Below are positions 46,024 through 54,626 of a stretch of 64,000 bases of DNA, in pieces (position 1 is the stretch's first letter; every line of letters starts with the position of its first letter). The notes below the pieces were generated by a model. It saw nothing but the letters and a program-made list of their open reading frames with translations. It made no database searches and had not been told where the DNA came from. The stretch covers positions 248,001 through 312,000 of the forward strand of contig CACCLU010000001.1 of assembly GCA_902546975.1 (NCBI GenBank), written 5' to 3'. Both the position numbers and the translations under genes were made by a program. This DNA comes from an uncultured Alphaproteobacteria bacterium (GTDB taxonomy: Bacteria > Pseudomonadota > Alphaproteobacteria > HIMB59).

Positions 46024-46788
46024 ATGAAAATACTTGAGTTAAATCAGTTAGAGAAAAAATTTGGTGACAATAAAGTTTTAAAAGGGATTAATCTTATTGC
46101 CAATAAAGGAGATGTCGTAAGTATTATTGGAAGTTCTGGATCAGGAAAGAGTACTATGCTTCGTAGTGTAAATTTTCTTGAAACTCCTGATAGCGGTACC
46201 GTAAATGTTTGTGGTGAAATTATCAACTGTAGTGATGAGAATTTAAAAAAACCTAGTAAAAATCTACAATCAAAGATTACTTTTATTAGAAAAAAATTGG
46301 GTATGGTTTTTCAAAGTTTCAATCTTTGGTCACACATGAATATTTTAGATAATATAACAGAGGCTCCTGTAAATGTTTTAGGAATAGATAAAGAAGTTGC
46401 TCAAGAACAAGCAATGATACTTTTGAAAAAAGTAGGAATCGAGGACAAGGCAAACGAATACCCCTCTCATCTATCAGGAGGTCAGCAACAAAGAGCAGCA
46501 ATAGCAAGAGCACTTGCCATTTCTCCAGAAATATTATTATTTGATGAGCCGACATCATCGCTTGATCCAGAATTAGTAGACGAAGTCTTATCTGTTATTC
46601 GTAATTTAGCTGAACAGGGAAAAACAATGTTAGTTGTAACTCATGAAATGGCGTTTGCTAGAAAAGTTTCAAATAAAGTTATTTTTCTCCATGATGGTCT
46701 TGTGGAAGAGGAAGGACATCCTGACACAGTTTTCACAAATCCCCAGTCAGAGCGTTGCAGGAATTTCTTATTTAATAGACGCGAATAA
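46024..46788 (+). CDS. Amino-acid ABC transporter ATP-binding protein (HisP type)
   Basis: A 254-residue ATPase: Walker A GSSGSGKSTML, Q-loop MVFQSFNLWSHM, signature LSGGQQQRAAIARAL, Walker B ILLFDEPTSSLDPE, and switch His in VVTHEMAFAR. Probably powers the HisQ/M-like permeases encoded 4 kb away on the other strand, since none other is seen. Separate from them by the bactofilins. Confidence 0.94.
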   Translation: MKILELNQLEKKFGDNKVLKGINLIANKGDVVSIIGSSGSGKSTMLRSVNFLETPDSGTVNVCGEIINCSDENLKKPSKNLQSKITFIRKKLGMVFQSFNLWSHMNILDNITEAPVNVLGIDKEVAQEQAMILLKKVGIEDKANEYPSHLSGGQQQRAAIARALAISPEILLFDEPTSSLDPELVDEVLSVIRNLAEQGKTMLVVTHEMAFARKVSNKVIFLHDGLVEEEGHPDTVFTNPQSERCRNFLFNRRE

Positions 46789-46810
46789 TAATTTTTTATA
46801 ATTTATCACA

Positions 46811-47095
46811 GTGAATTCATTACTACTGTTCTTGGTAAGACTATTAGACTTTTACACACTTATTGTGTTTTTTTATGTAGTCGTGTCTTGGTTGTTTCAT
46901 TTTAACATATTAAATAGTCAAAATATTTTTTTGTGGCGAGTTTTTGAAAGTTTTAAAAAACTAACTGACCCTCCCTTAAATTATATAAGAAGATATTTAC
47001 CAAACTTGGGTGGCTTAGATATTTCACCAGTACTTTTAATACTAATAATATACTTGTTTAAAGATTTACTGATTGAGTATTGGCCAAGAGGATAA
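46811..47095 (+). CDS. YggT family membrane protein
   Basis: A 94-residue protein with two hydrophobic regions and the family motifs YVVVSWLFHFNI and DPPLNYIRRYLPNLGGLDISP. GTG start. YggT proteins are linked to osmotic or division functions in other bacteria. Followed closely by folD. Confidence 0.88.
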   Translation: MNSLLLFLVRLLDFYTLIVFFYVVVSWLFHFNILNSQNIFLWRVFESFKKLTDPPLNYIRRYLPNLGGLDISPVLLILIIYLFKDLLIEYWPRG

Positions 47096-47114
47096 TGATA
47101 AGGAGAATAAAAAA

Positions 47115-48023
47115 ATGGCAGATATAATTGATGGAAAAGCTTTTGCAGCAAAAATTAGAGCTGAGGTAAAAGAGGACTCAGACAAATTGATCTCTCAAAA
47201 ACAAGTAGATCCCTGTTTAGCAGTGGTGTTAGTAGGAGAAAATCCAGCTAGTAAAGTCTATGTAGGTCAAAAGACAAAAATGGCTGCAGAATGTAATATA
47301 AAAACTAAAGATTTCAAATTAGAAGCAAGCACAGATCAAGAAACATTATTGAAATTAATTGATGAGCTCAACAATGATAGCTCGGTTCATGGTATTTTAG
47401 TGCAATTACCTTTACCTAAGCAAATTGATGAGAGAAAAGTGATTGATGCAATTGTTGTAGAAAAGGATGTTGATGGTTTTCATGCTATAAATGCAGGAAG
47501 GCTTTCCATTGGGGGCGATATGTTGAAAAAAGCTTTTATTCCATGCACACCTTTAGGTTCTCTTTTGCTTTTGAAGGATCATGTAGAAGATTTAAAAGGT
47601 AAAAGTGCTGTTGTAATTGGTAGGTCAAATATAGTAGGTAAACCTATGTCGCAACTTTTAATCGAAGAGTCATGTACCGTTACGGTAGTGCATTCCAAAA
47701 CTAAAGAAATTGAAAAAGTTTGTTCACAAGCAGATATTATTGTTGCAGCAATTGGAAGGGCTGAGATGATTGACTCAAAATGGTTAAAAGATGGTGCTGT
47801 TGTAATTGATGTTGGTATCAATCGAATATCTATTACAAAAGAAGATGGAAGTGAAGGAAGTAAAATAGTTGGTGATGTTGATTTTGATAGTGCATCAGAG
47901 AAAGCCTCTAAAATCACCCCCGTACCAGGAGGGGTTGGGCCAATGACTATAGCATGTCTGCTAAGAAATACTGTAACATCAGCATATCGTCATGCCGGCC
48001 TTGATGACCCAAGATCAATTTAA
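47115..48023 (+). CDS. folD: Bifunctional methylenetetrahydrofolate dehydrogenase/cyclohydrolase
   Basis: A 302-residue C1-metabolism enzyme. The ATG at 47115 follows an AGGAG site at 47101. LVGENPASKVYVGQKTKMA carries the catalytic Lys, HGILVQLPLP and KDVDGFHAINAG are substrate sites, and VIGRSNIVGKPMS binds NADP. A longer frame from 47073 overlaps yggT and is rejected. Confidence 0.97.
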   Translation: MADIIDGKAFAAKIRAEVKEDSDKLISQKQVDPCLAVVLVGENPASKVYVGQKTKMAAECNIKTKDFKLEASTDQETLLKLIDELNNDSSVHGILVQLPLPKQIDERKVIDAIVVEKDVDGFHAINAGRLSIGGDMLKKAFIPCTPLGSLLLLKDHVEDLKGKSAVVIGRSNIVGKPMSQLLIEESCTVTVVHSKTKEIEKVCSQADIIVAAIGRAEMIDSKWLKDGAVVIDVGINRISITKEDGSEGSKIVGDVDFDSASEKASKITPVPGGVGPMTIACLLRNTVTSAYRHAGLDDPRSI

Positions 48024-48040
48024 GAATAAGTAAAAGTTAA

Positions 48041-48385
48041 TTAAGTTTTAATTTTTCCTGAAATAGTTCCACCAGGACTTGTAACGAGTCCTTGCTCATC
48101 TATTATTACTGGACCAGATGCGGGATCAGTGACTCCTAGTTCAGGGGAAATCTCTTCAAGTAAATCTCTCACTGTATCCAAGTATGCGATCATCTGCTGG
48201 CGAGCTTTTGCTAAACTATCCTCGTCAATCCACTCCACCACACTGCAATAGGAACGGTCTCCTGTTTTGATGACTTTTCTAAAGATCACGCCATCTGGGT
48301 TCACAAATTTTTTCATCGAAGCTGTAAAATTTTCAACCTCTCCCTCTTTGACTACAAACTTAACAACACTTATAAATTTTGGCAT
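48041..48385 (-). CDS. ABM-like alpha/beta-barrel protein
   Basis: A 114-residue protein. The first 85 residues look like a dimeric alpha-beta-barrel (antibiotic-biosynthesis-monooxygenase-like) domain: ISVVKFVVKEGEVENFTASM and YCSVVEWIDEDSLAKAR. The last 30 residues are extended. Function unknown; convergent with folD. Confidence 0.55.
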   Translation of the reverse strand: MPKFISVVKFVVKEGEVENFTASMKKFVNPDGVIFRKVIKTGDRSYCSVVEWIDEDSLAKARQQMIAYLDTVRDLLEEISPELGVTDPASGPVIIDEQGLVTSPGGTISGKIKT

Positions 48386-48448
48386 ATTCCAATTTTATTA
48401 ATATTTTCAACAAAAAATAGATAATTCTAAAAATTTTTATTTTTTGGT

Positions 48449-48463
48449 AACCCATTTTGGGTT
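48449..48463. promoter_or_regulatory. Inverted repeat before the wHTH gene, candidate operator
   Basis: AACCCA-TTT-TGGGTT, two six-base arms (48449-48454 and 48458-48463). It lies about 20 bases before the ATG of a winged-helix protein, an expected spot for self-regulation. Confidence 0.35.
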
Positions 48464-48484
48464 TAAATATTGTATAAATTCAAG

Positions 48485-48988
48485 ATGAACACTAAAAAAG
48501 ATTCTAATCAAAAATCAAATTACAGCAAAGCGGCTTATGCATGGCTTATGCACGTTACAAGCTACTACAAAAGAATAAGCGATATAGGAATAAATATTGA
48601 CGAATTAATGGCCCTTAATACTGTAGCTGCTCATTGGCTGTATAAGATTAATACCTCGGACACCAAATCACTTGATGAGTTAATTGAAATGTCATCTGAT
48701 GAAATTAAAAAATATTTTAAAGGATCAAAACTATCAATATTAAGTATTGCAAATATTTTATCTCAACCTAAAGAGAGTATTCGTAGACGTGTTCAAAAAT
48801 TAATCGACTATCAATTATTAGCAAAAGATGAGAGTAACGGGATTATATTAGGAGAAAATTATACAAAAATAATGGGTGGGTTTGGAGAGGTTACTTCTAA
48901 AGAACTTGCACGACTAGTTTCAAATCTAAATCAAGTAAAATTCGTTGAAGAAGTATCAGGATTAAATGAAATTAAAAAATTAAAATGA
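48485..48988 (+). CDS. Winged-helix transcription-regulator-like protein
   Basis: About 167 residues. A central segment with NILSQPKESIRRRVQKLIDY fits a winged-helix recognition helix followed by the wing LLAKDESNGIILG. The upstream half is helical and unrecognised. The ATG at 48485 is used; a TTG at 48470 adds five residues. It overlaps the MFS transporter by four bases, so the two may be functionally linked, with the regulator controlling the pump. Ligand unknown. Confidence 0.65.
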   Translation: MNTKKDSNQKSNYSKAAYAWLMHVTSYYKRISDIGINIDELMALNTVAAHWLYKINTSDTKSLDELIEMSSDEIKKYFKGSKLSILSIANILSQPKESIRRRVQKLIDYQLLAKDESNGIILGENYTKIMGGFGEVTSKELARLVSNLNQVKFVEEVSGLNEIKKLK

Positions 48989-50205
48989 AAAAGCTATTAA
49001 CATTTTCTTTTTACGATTTTGGGAATTCAGTATTTCCCATGATTATAATTACAACTTTAACTTCTAGTTATTTTGTTAATCACGTCATTGATAATCAACA
49101 AACAGGAGCTGCATTATGGCAATTAATTATTGGTATGTCGGGAATTCTAATTGCATTGACGATGCCCTTTATCGGTAAATTATCTGATGCAACTAATAAT
49201 GGGCGTGTAATTTATTTAAGATTTTTTTCAATTATTTGTATTTTATCTATCGCTGCGTTTTGGTTTGTGCTACCAGACTCAAATTATGTTCTATTTTGTC
49301 TTTTTTTATTATTTTTAGGAAGTATTAGCTATGAAGCATCGAATAGTTTGTACAATGCAACTTTAAAAAGTTGTTATTCAAAAGATTTATCTTTTGGCTC
49401 TGGAGTTGGTTTTGGAACAGGATATATAGGGGGAGTGCTTGTCTTAATAATAATACTTTATCTATTCATTCTTCCAGATGAAAATATCCTGGGATTGTCT
49501 AAGGATAATCAAGCCCCTATTCGTTTTTCTCATTTAATATTATCTTTATGGTTCTTTGTATTTTGCATTCCCTTAATGTTTTTTACTAAGTTCAATCAAA
49601 AGGCCTACACTATTACAAATAAAACAACTCACACAATCAAAGATTTGATATGGGATAATGGTCTTACAAATACAGGTAGGTATTTAATCGCAAGAATGAT
49701 TTACATGGACGGTTTAATCATTGTGACGACAACAATTGGAATTTTTGGAACTTCTGTAATGGGTATATCAATCAGCAAGATCATTATAGTGGCGATATTA
49801 TGTAATGTTAGTGGAGCAGTGGGTTGCTATCTCTTTGGTATATTTTTCAAAAACGACAAAATAGTTATAATAATTTCTCTAGCATTACTCTCCGCTATTA
49901 TCATCTCCATGTCAATAAACACAAATCCAACTGCATTTATTATTCTTGCAGTAATCGGTACCTTTTTTTCAGGACCTTTACAAAGTTCTAGTAGAGTTGT
50001 CATGGCAAAACTCATACCTGATGAGATGCAAGGGTTAGGATTTGGCATGTTCACATTTTCAGGAAAAGCAACAGCTTTTTTAGGACCCCTTTGTGCTGCA
50101 GCAATTACTTTTTTATTCTCTCAACGTTTCGGCTTTGGATTTTCAATAGTGCTACTCCTATCGGGTATGTTACTTATGTTAAAGGTTAGCTACCAGAATA
50201 ATTAG
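48985..50205 (+). CDS. MFS transporter, UMF1/Atg22-like
   Basis: A 406-residue major-facilitator protein with twelve helices. The opening SFYDFGNSVFPMIIITTLTS is the UMF1/Atg22-like signature. MPFIGKLSDATNNGR is the loop 2-3 motif. It may export small molecules. Four-base overlap with the regulator upstream, four-base convergent overlap with the orphan gene downstream. Confidence 0.85.
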   Translation: MKKLLTFSFYDFGNSVFPMIIITTLTSSYFVNHVIDNQQTGAALWQLIIGMSGILIALTMPFIGKLSDATNNGRVIYLRFFSIICILSIAAFWFVLPDSNYVLFCLFLLFLGSISYEASNSLYNATLKSCYSKDLSFGSGVGFGTGYIGGVLVLIIILYLFILPDENILGLSKDNQAPIRFSHLILSLWFFVFCIPLMFFTKFNQKAYTITNKTTHTIKDLIWDNGLTNTGRYLIARMIYMDGLIIVTTTIGIFGTSVMGISISKIIIVAILCNVSGAVGCYLFGIFFKNDKIVIIISLALLSAIIISMSINTNPTAFIILAVIGTFFSGPLQSSSRVVMAKLIPDEMQGLGFGMFTFSGKATAFLGPLCAAAITFLFSQRFGFGFSIVLLLSGMLLMLKVSYQNN

Positions 50206-51131
50206 AAATTTAAAATCTTATCTCTAATTTCGTAAAAGTCATTTTTTGAGATTGCCTGTGACAAACTAAAGAAAGTATTTTTCTTTTCGTTACATCTTTT
50301 ATAAGCCTTTAAAAAGGATGAATAAGGGGTAAAACATATTGAAGGTGTTTGGAGTATGCCCTCCCAACAAAAAGTTTTTAACTCAGATTGTTGATCCTGA
50401 ATTTTAAATTGACCCAAATCAATGCATTGAAATAAGTTTTTTAGTGTCACTATATAATAATCTAAAGGTATTTCCTGTATTTCTAAACTTGGAAACAAAG
50501 AAGGCTCGGTATTTTCAAATGAACTATTTGCTTCAGAAAGATATTGGCATTCCTTTGCTATTATTGAAAATTCATCAAATATACTTGTAGAAGATATATC
50601 AGCGCCACTTGCATCTTTTAAAATAATTTCACTAGGACTCATTCCATGTTTAAGACGGCTCTTTTTTAAAGATTGGCTAATCTCTTTTTTGATCTTCTGA
50701 CAATGTTTTTCTATCTGTTTTAAACTTTGAGTAAGTGATTTAACCATTTGATGATTCATCACTTTTTTATTTTGAATTGAGTACAGGCAATCTAATGCCT
50801 CTAACTCTTGAGAAATTTTTTGAAATTCTAATTTCTGATAAGTCTTGATAATTGCTCTTAGCTTAGCAAAGATCTTAAAATCACTTGATCTCTTAAAATC
50901 AAGCATTTCTGTGAAACGATCATAATCAGTTGCTTTAGAGCTTTTAAAAAATAGTCTTTCTTTGATTACGTCACTAAGCTCTGCGCTATTTAAGTGATCA
51001 AAGGTTTTCTTTTGATCTTGTTCTTCTAGCCATTTAGATTTGAAAAATGAGCTCGGGGAGCTTATTTTTTTTCCAGTTTCCTTTTGAAACTGATCTTTCA
51101 TCGATTGGTGCAAAATAATCATGAGTAGCAA
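50202..51131 (-). CDS. Orphan protein at the end of the giant-protein cluster, start uncertain
   Basis: About 309 residues from TTG 51131, helix-rich, with many Lys, Ser and Gln, coiled-coil-like LTQSLKQIEKHCQKIKKE near residue 140, and scattered Cys. No family recognised. Upstream in frame without any ATG, up to a stop near 51190, lie codons for NYKKAFKISVLLLLMIILHQ, a signal-peptide-like segment. The true start may thus be a rare ATT or ATA codon, and the product may be exported. It begins about 60 bases after the M50 gene stop on the same strand. Confidence 0.6.
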   Translation of the reverse strand: MLLMIILHQSMKDQFQKETGKKISSPSSFFKSKWLEEQDQKKTFDHLNSAELSDVIKERLFFKSSKATDYDRFTEMLDFKRSSDFKIFAKLRAIIKTYQKLEFQKISQELEALDCLYSIQNKKVMNHQMVKSLTQSLKQIEKHCQKIKKEISQSLKKSRLKHGMSPSEIILKDASGADISSTSIFDEFSIIAKECQYLSEANSSFENTEPSLFPSLEIQEIPLDYYIVTLKNLFQCIDLGQFKIQDQQSELKTFCWEGILQTPSICFTPYSSFLKAYKRCNEKKNTFFSLSQAISKNDFYEIRDKILNF

Positions 51132-51188
51132 TAATACACTGATTTTAAATGCTTTTTTATAGTTTATGGCCCAAAATGAGCCACTAAT

Positions 51189-53291
51189 TTAGAAATTTAG
51201 CTCTCTAATTAAAGTGGCTGATGCAAAGTCAATAAAGCGGCTGAAATAGCTTTTTGACACTATTCCCATATTCACAAAGCCAAGCATTTTATTATCCATA
51301 GCTGAGGCATTGTCCTCTAAGTCAAATGTGACTTTGTAGTATGCTTGTTCAGATCGAATACCCCCTGAAGGATTTTCACTAGCTGCAATCGGACCATCAA
51401 ATATTGAGGTAACCATTGGGTACATATCAAAATTATTAATCGATGATTTACTTATTGAATTAACGTAGGCAGCGATACTGTCTTGTGATGTAGAAGAAGG
51501 AGTGAACCAAATTTCTTTGTTGGTATCTAAAGAAGAAATATTTTTTTCAGATACAAAGGCAATTACTTGATAATTATTTTTATTTACTAGTTTAAGTATA
51601 GCCGTATCTTCATTTAGCCATTGCTGTTCTTTTAAATTACCTAAATTAGTTACTTCGCCATCGAAAGGGGCCACGATTTCCAGAGAAGATTTGATTTTAT
51701 TTAGATTATTTATTTGAGTTTCAAATTTATTTCTTTCACTTTTTAAAAGTAGTAAATCAGACCTATTGGTCTCTGTATCTAAAGCATTATTTATTTTTTT
51801 TTCTATCAATTCTAGTTCCGCAACAGCTATTTTTATTTCAGAGTTTAAAGCAGGCGAGTCTAAATTAATTAATTTTTGATCTTCCTTAACGATTTGTTTT
51901 TCTATTATATAGATATCTTTAACTTGTGAATTAATTGGTGGAAAGATTTCTATAAATTTTTCAGATTGATATATTGCAGGAGTTTTTTGAGAAGATTTCC
52001 AAGGATAAAATATAATAAATGCCAAAGTGCCTAGCACAAGAATCGACCTTACGAATTGTAAGGAGAGATAAATATTAGAACGTAATCTCCACCATTCACG
52101 CATTTCTCTAAAAATAGGCAGTAAAATAAACCACACAATCTCTACTACAAATAGGAAGATGCCTAAAAGTTTAAATGCAAAGTAATAAACTAATAAGGCT
52201 ATCCCTAAAAATAAAAAGAAACGGTATATCCAAGTGGCCCAAGCATAAACAATGATTAAGTTTTGTTTTTGAATGTTGATTTGCTCAGGGGGTTTGTGTT
52301 TGAACCCAAAGATCCATTGACGAAGTTTCCATTTTGCCAGTGCAAAGGCTCGAGGTTGTAAGTTTTCCACTTTTAAATAATCTGCAAATACGTAATAACC
52401 ATCAAATCGCATAAAAGGGCTTATATTTATAAGCAAGGAGGAGATCCAACCAGTTGTTGCAACAAAAAATGCTATACTTTTCAACATTCCTTGGTCTGTA
52501 ATACCCCATACAAAGGTAGCCAATAAAGCAAGATGTAGCTCTGTGGAAATGCCTGCGAAGTTTATAGAGAGTCTTTTTTTGTGATCTCTTAACCTCCACG
52601 CATTGGTGTTATCGGTATACAAAAAAGGAAAAAAAACAAGAAAAGCAATTCCCATGGAATTGACATTACAGCCAAAATTTTTTGCAGTGTACGCATGTCC
52701 TAATTCATGAATTGCTTTCACACCAACCAGAGCAAAAGCGTAAAACAACAAACCATTCCAATTAAAAAAATATAAAAATGTTGTTAAAAACTCATCCCAT
52801 TGCTGGATAACAAAATAAATGCCCGTAACACCTATAATGTAGATCAATAGTCTTAAAAATCTTTGGCCAAAAAATTTTGCAATGTGTAATGTTTTATCTA
52901 AAAAAGGATCAGGTTTAATTAAGGGAATTTTAAAGAACAAATAGTTATGTATTAAATTCATAAACCAATGTTTTTTTTGTGCGTTGTGTTGATGCAATAA
53001 AATCTGTACATCCTCTGAACTGTTATGAGAAATCAAACTATTTGTTTTTAGAAAATTAATAAAGTCATTTAGCTGGTCCGCTTCTATATCCAAACCTTTT
53101 TGTTGTGCTTGTTCAATAAATTGCTTTGTATCCACACCGGCAATCCAATGTTTAAGCATACGAAAGGCATTTACACCTAAGGTGAAATATTTATTTCTTA
53201 AGTTATCGTAGAGTAACCACGATGGTGACCCATCTTCCATTGGTGTACCTTGAAGAAGTTGCAAGTTTTGACGTATTGACGGTGTAATCAT
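51189..53291 (-). CDS. PqqD-like / M50 metalloprotease / HlyD-like fusion membrane protein
   Basis: A 700-residue protein. Residues 1-90 look like a PqqD-type wHTH (WLLYDNLRNKYFTLG). Membrane helices follow. The zinc site is HELGH (195-199) with a second motif N289-P292-D297-G298 (ISPFMRFDGYY), as in M50 site-2 proteases. After further helices near 340-430, the last 240 residues form a HlyD-type barrel and coiled coil (SLEIVAPFDGEVTNLG). Such PqqD-M50-HlyD proteins occur with giant repeat proteins. It may cut, release or anchor the exported protein. Start directly follows the previous gene stop. Confidence 0.85.
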   Translation of the reverse strand: MITPSIRQNLQLLQGTPMEDGSPSWLLYDNLRNKYFTLGVNAFRMLKHWIAGVDTKQFIEQAQQKGLDIEADQLNDFINFLKTNSLISHNSSEDVQILLHQHNAQKKHWFMNLIHNYLFFKIPLIKPDPFLDKTLHIAKFFGQRFLRLLIYIIGVTGIYFVIQQWDEFLTTFLYFFNWNGLLFYAFALVGVKAIHELGHAYTAKNFGCNVNSMGIAFLVFFPFLYTDNTNAWRLRDHKKRLSINFAGISTELHLALLATFVWGITDQGMLKSIAFFVATTGWISSLLINISPFMRFDGYYVFADYLKVENLQPRAFALAKWKLRQWIFGFKHKPPEQINIQKQNLIIVYAWATWIYRFFLFLGIALLVYYFAFKLLGIFLFVVEIVWFILLPIFREMREWWRLRSNIYLSLQFVRSILVLGTLAFIIFYPWKSSQKTPAIYQSEKFIEIFPPINSQVKDIYIIEKQIVKEDQKLINLDSPALNSEIKIAVAELELIEKKINNALDTETNRSDLLLLKSERNKFETQINNLNKIKSSLEIVAPFDGEVTNLGNLKEQQWLNEDTAILKLVNKNNYQVIAFVSEKNISSLDTNKEIWFTPSSTSQDSIAAYVNSISKSSINNFDMYPMVTSIFDGPIAASENPSGGIRSEQAYYKVTFDLEDNASAMDNKMLGFVNMGIVSKSYFSRFIDFASATLIRELNF

Positions 53292-54626
53292 TTACAGGCC
53301 AAGTGTCTGTCTTACAAAAATTATAGGCTTTCGAAATAAGAAGAAAAATAATTTTACTTCCTCACCGAAAATCTTTGCAGTACCTCTAAGCCCTATTCTA
53401 GGTGGAGTATCATTTTCAATTAGCTCCGCGGTGACCCGATAAGCAAGAAGGTTTTGAGTTACTATTTCTGGCTCATATGAAAATTTTGTGACTTTAGCCT
53501 TAATAACATTCATAGGATCAGAGTCCAAAAAAACATTAATATTGGCGTCTTTTTTAATTGTAATGGAGTCTTTTACTGGCATGAAAATATTAACTTCCAC
53601 TAATGAGGGGTTAGCAACAACCATAATGTTTTCACCAATGTTATAGGGTTTGCCGATAAGCAACGATTTATCTTGTAAAACGGCTACCCCCTCAGCAGGA
53701 GAGTAAATCGTTGATCTGTCTAATAGTATTTTTTGATAATTGAGGGTTTCTTGTGCTAGTTTTATTTTGCTTTCGAGCTGGCTGACTAAAGCCTTATCCT
53801 CTTTGCTTTGGAACGAAGATTGCCTTGCTTGAAGTAACTCAGTTTCGATTACTTGTAATTCTTGAAAGGCTAGATCATAGTCGTTTTGTAGTTGGGTTTT
53901 TTCAAATTCCAATAATGGAGTTTCTAAATTCACCTCATCATTGTTTTCAACATACACCTCTTTAATAACTCCATCTATTGGTGCATTAATTATATTTGGT
54001 TCTTTAGGAGCTATTTCAGCCTGTCCAATTGTTGACATAGACACAGGATAAAACATGCTTGCAACTATTCCAGCTACAACAAAAAATTGAAACCATGTCT
54101 TGCGAATTAATTTAGCGGCACTTTCAAAAAAGTTATTCTCTTTTAGTGATCCCATTGCATGTCCAACGGAATTACTTAAATGTCGGATATATTCGATTTC
54201 TTGTTCCGTCCAGCTTTCGTCTCTTACTAATAATAAAACAGCCTGTGGTCCTTTTTGTGTTGAAAAGCAGGGAACCCATAAAAATTGATCGGGTAGAGGG
54301 CTTTCCCCTTTAGCAGGAACTAAAGCGTCTTTACTTAAAGAAAAGGGATGGGTTTCAGGAGAGCCCTCTTGTAATTTTTGTCGAATGATTTTTTGAGCGA
54401 GCGTGGTTGTGGCAGATGTTTGTTCAACTACTGCAATATCTGAAATAGCCTCAATTTTAAAGCTATTTGGTTTTGTCCAAGACCCAAAAAAAGCATACAT
54501 AAATGGGGCGATACTTCTAAGTTCATTGGTGACTGTGTACCTTATTTCAACAAAAGATTGAGCGTCACGTAACTTTTTCTCAAATGAGAAGATTCTAGAT
54601 AATCGATTTAATTGATCTTCACTCAA
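53292..54626 (-). CDS. GAF-like / HlyD fusion membrane protein
   Basis: A 444-residue protein. Residues 20-160 form a GAF-like domain (ending in the helix EQEIEYIRHLSNSVGHA). A membrane helix spans about 178-195. The C-terminal part is HlyD-type: lipoyl half NAPIDGVIKEVYVENNDEV, coiled coil about 245-310, then SPAEGVAVLQ and beta-barrel. The plan is cytosolic sensor, one helix, periplasmic adaptor. It overlaps the adaptor gene by four bases (ATGA) and abuts the M50 gene. Confidence 0.85.
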   Translation of the reverse strand: MSEDQLNRLSRIFSFEKKLRDAQSFVEIRYTVTNELRSIAPFMYAFFGSWTKPNSFKIEAISDIAVVEQTSATTTLAQKIIRQKLQEGSPETHPFSLSKDALVPAKGESPLPDQFLWVPCFSTQKGPQAVLLLVRDESWTEQEIEYIRHLSNSVGHAMGSLKENNFFESAAKLIRKTWFQFFVVAGIVASMFYPVSMSTIGQAEIAPKEPNIINAPIDGVIKEVYVENNDEVNLETPLLEFEKTQLQNDYDLAFQELQVIETELLQARQSSFQSKEDKALVSQLESKIKLAQETLNYQKILLDRSTIYSPAEGVAVLQDKSLLIGKPYNIGENIMVVANPSLVEVNIFMPVKDSITIKKDANINVFLDSDPMNVIKAKVTKFSYEPEIVTQNLLAYRVTAELIENDTPPRIGLRGTAKIFGEEVKLFFFLFRKPIIFVRQTLGL

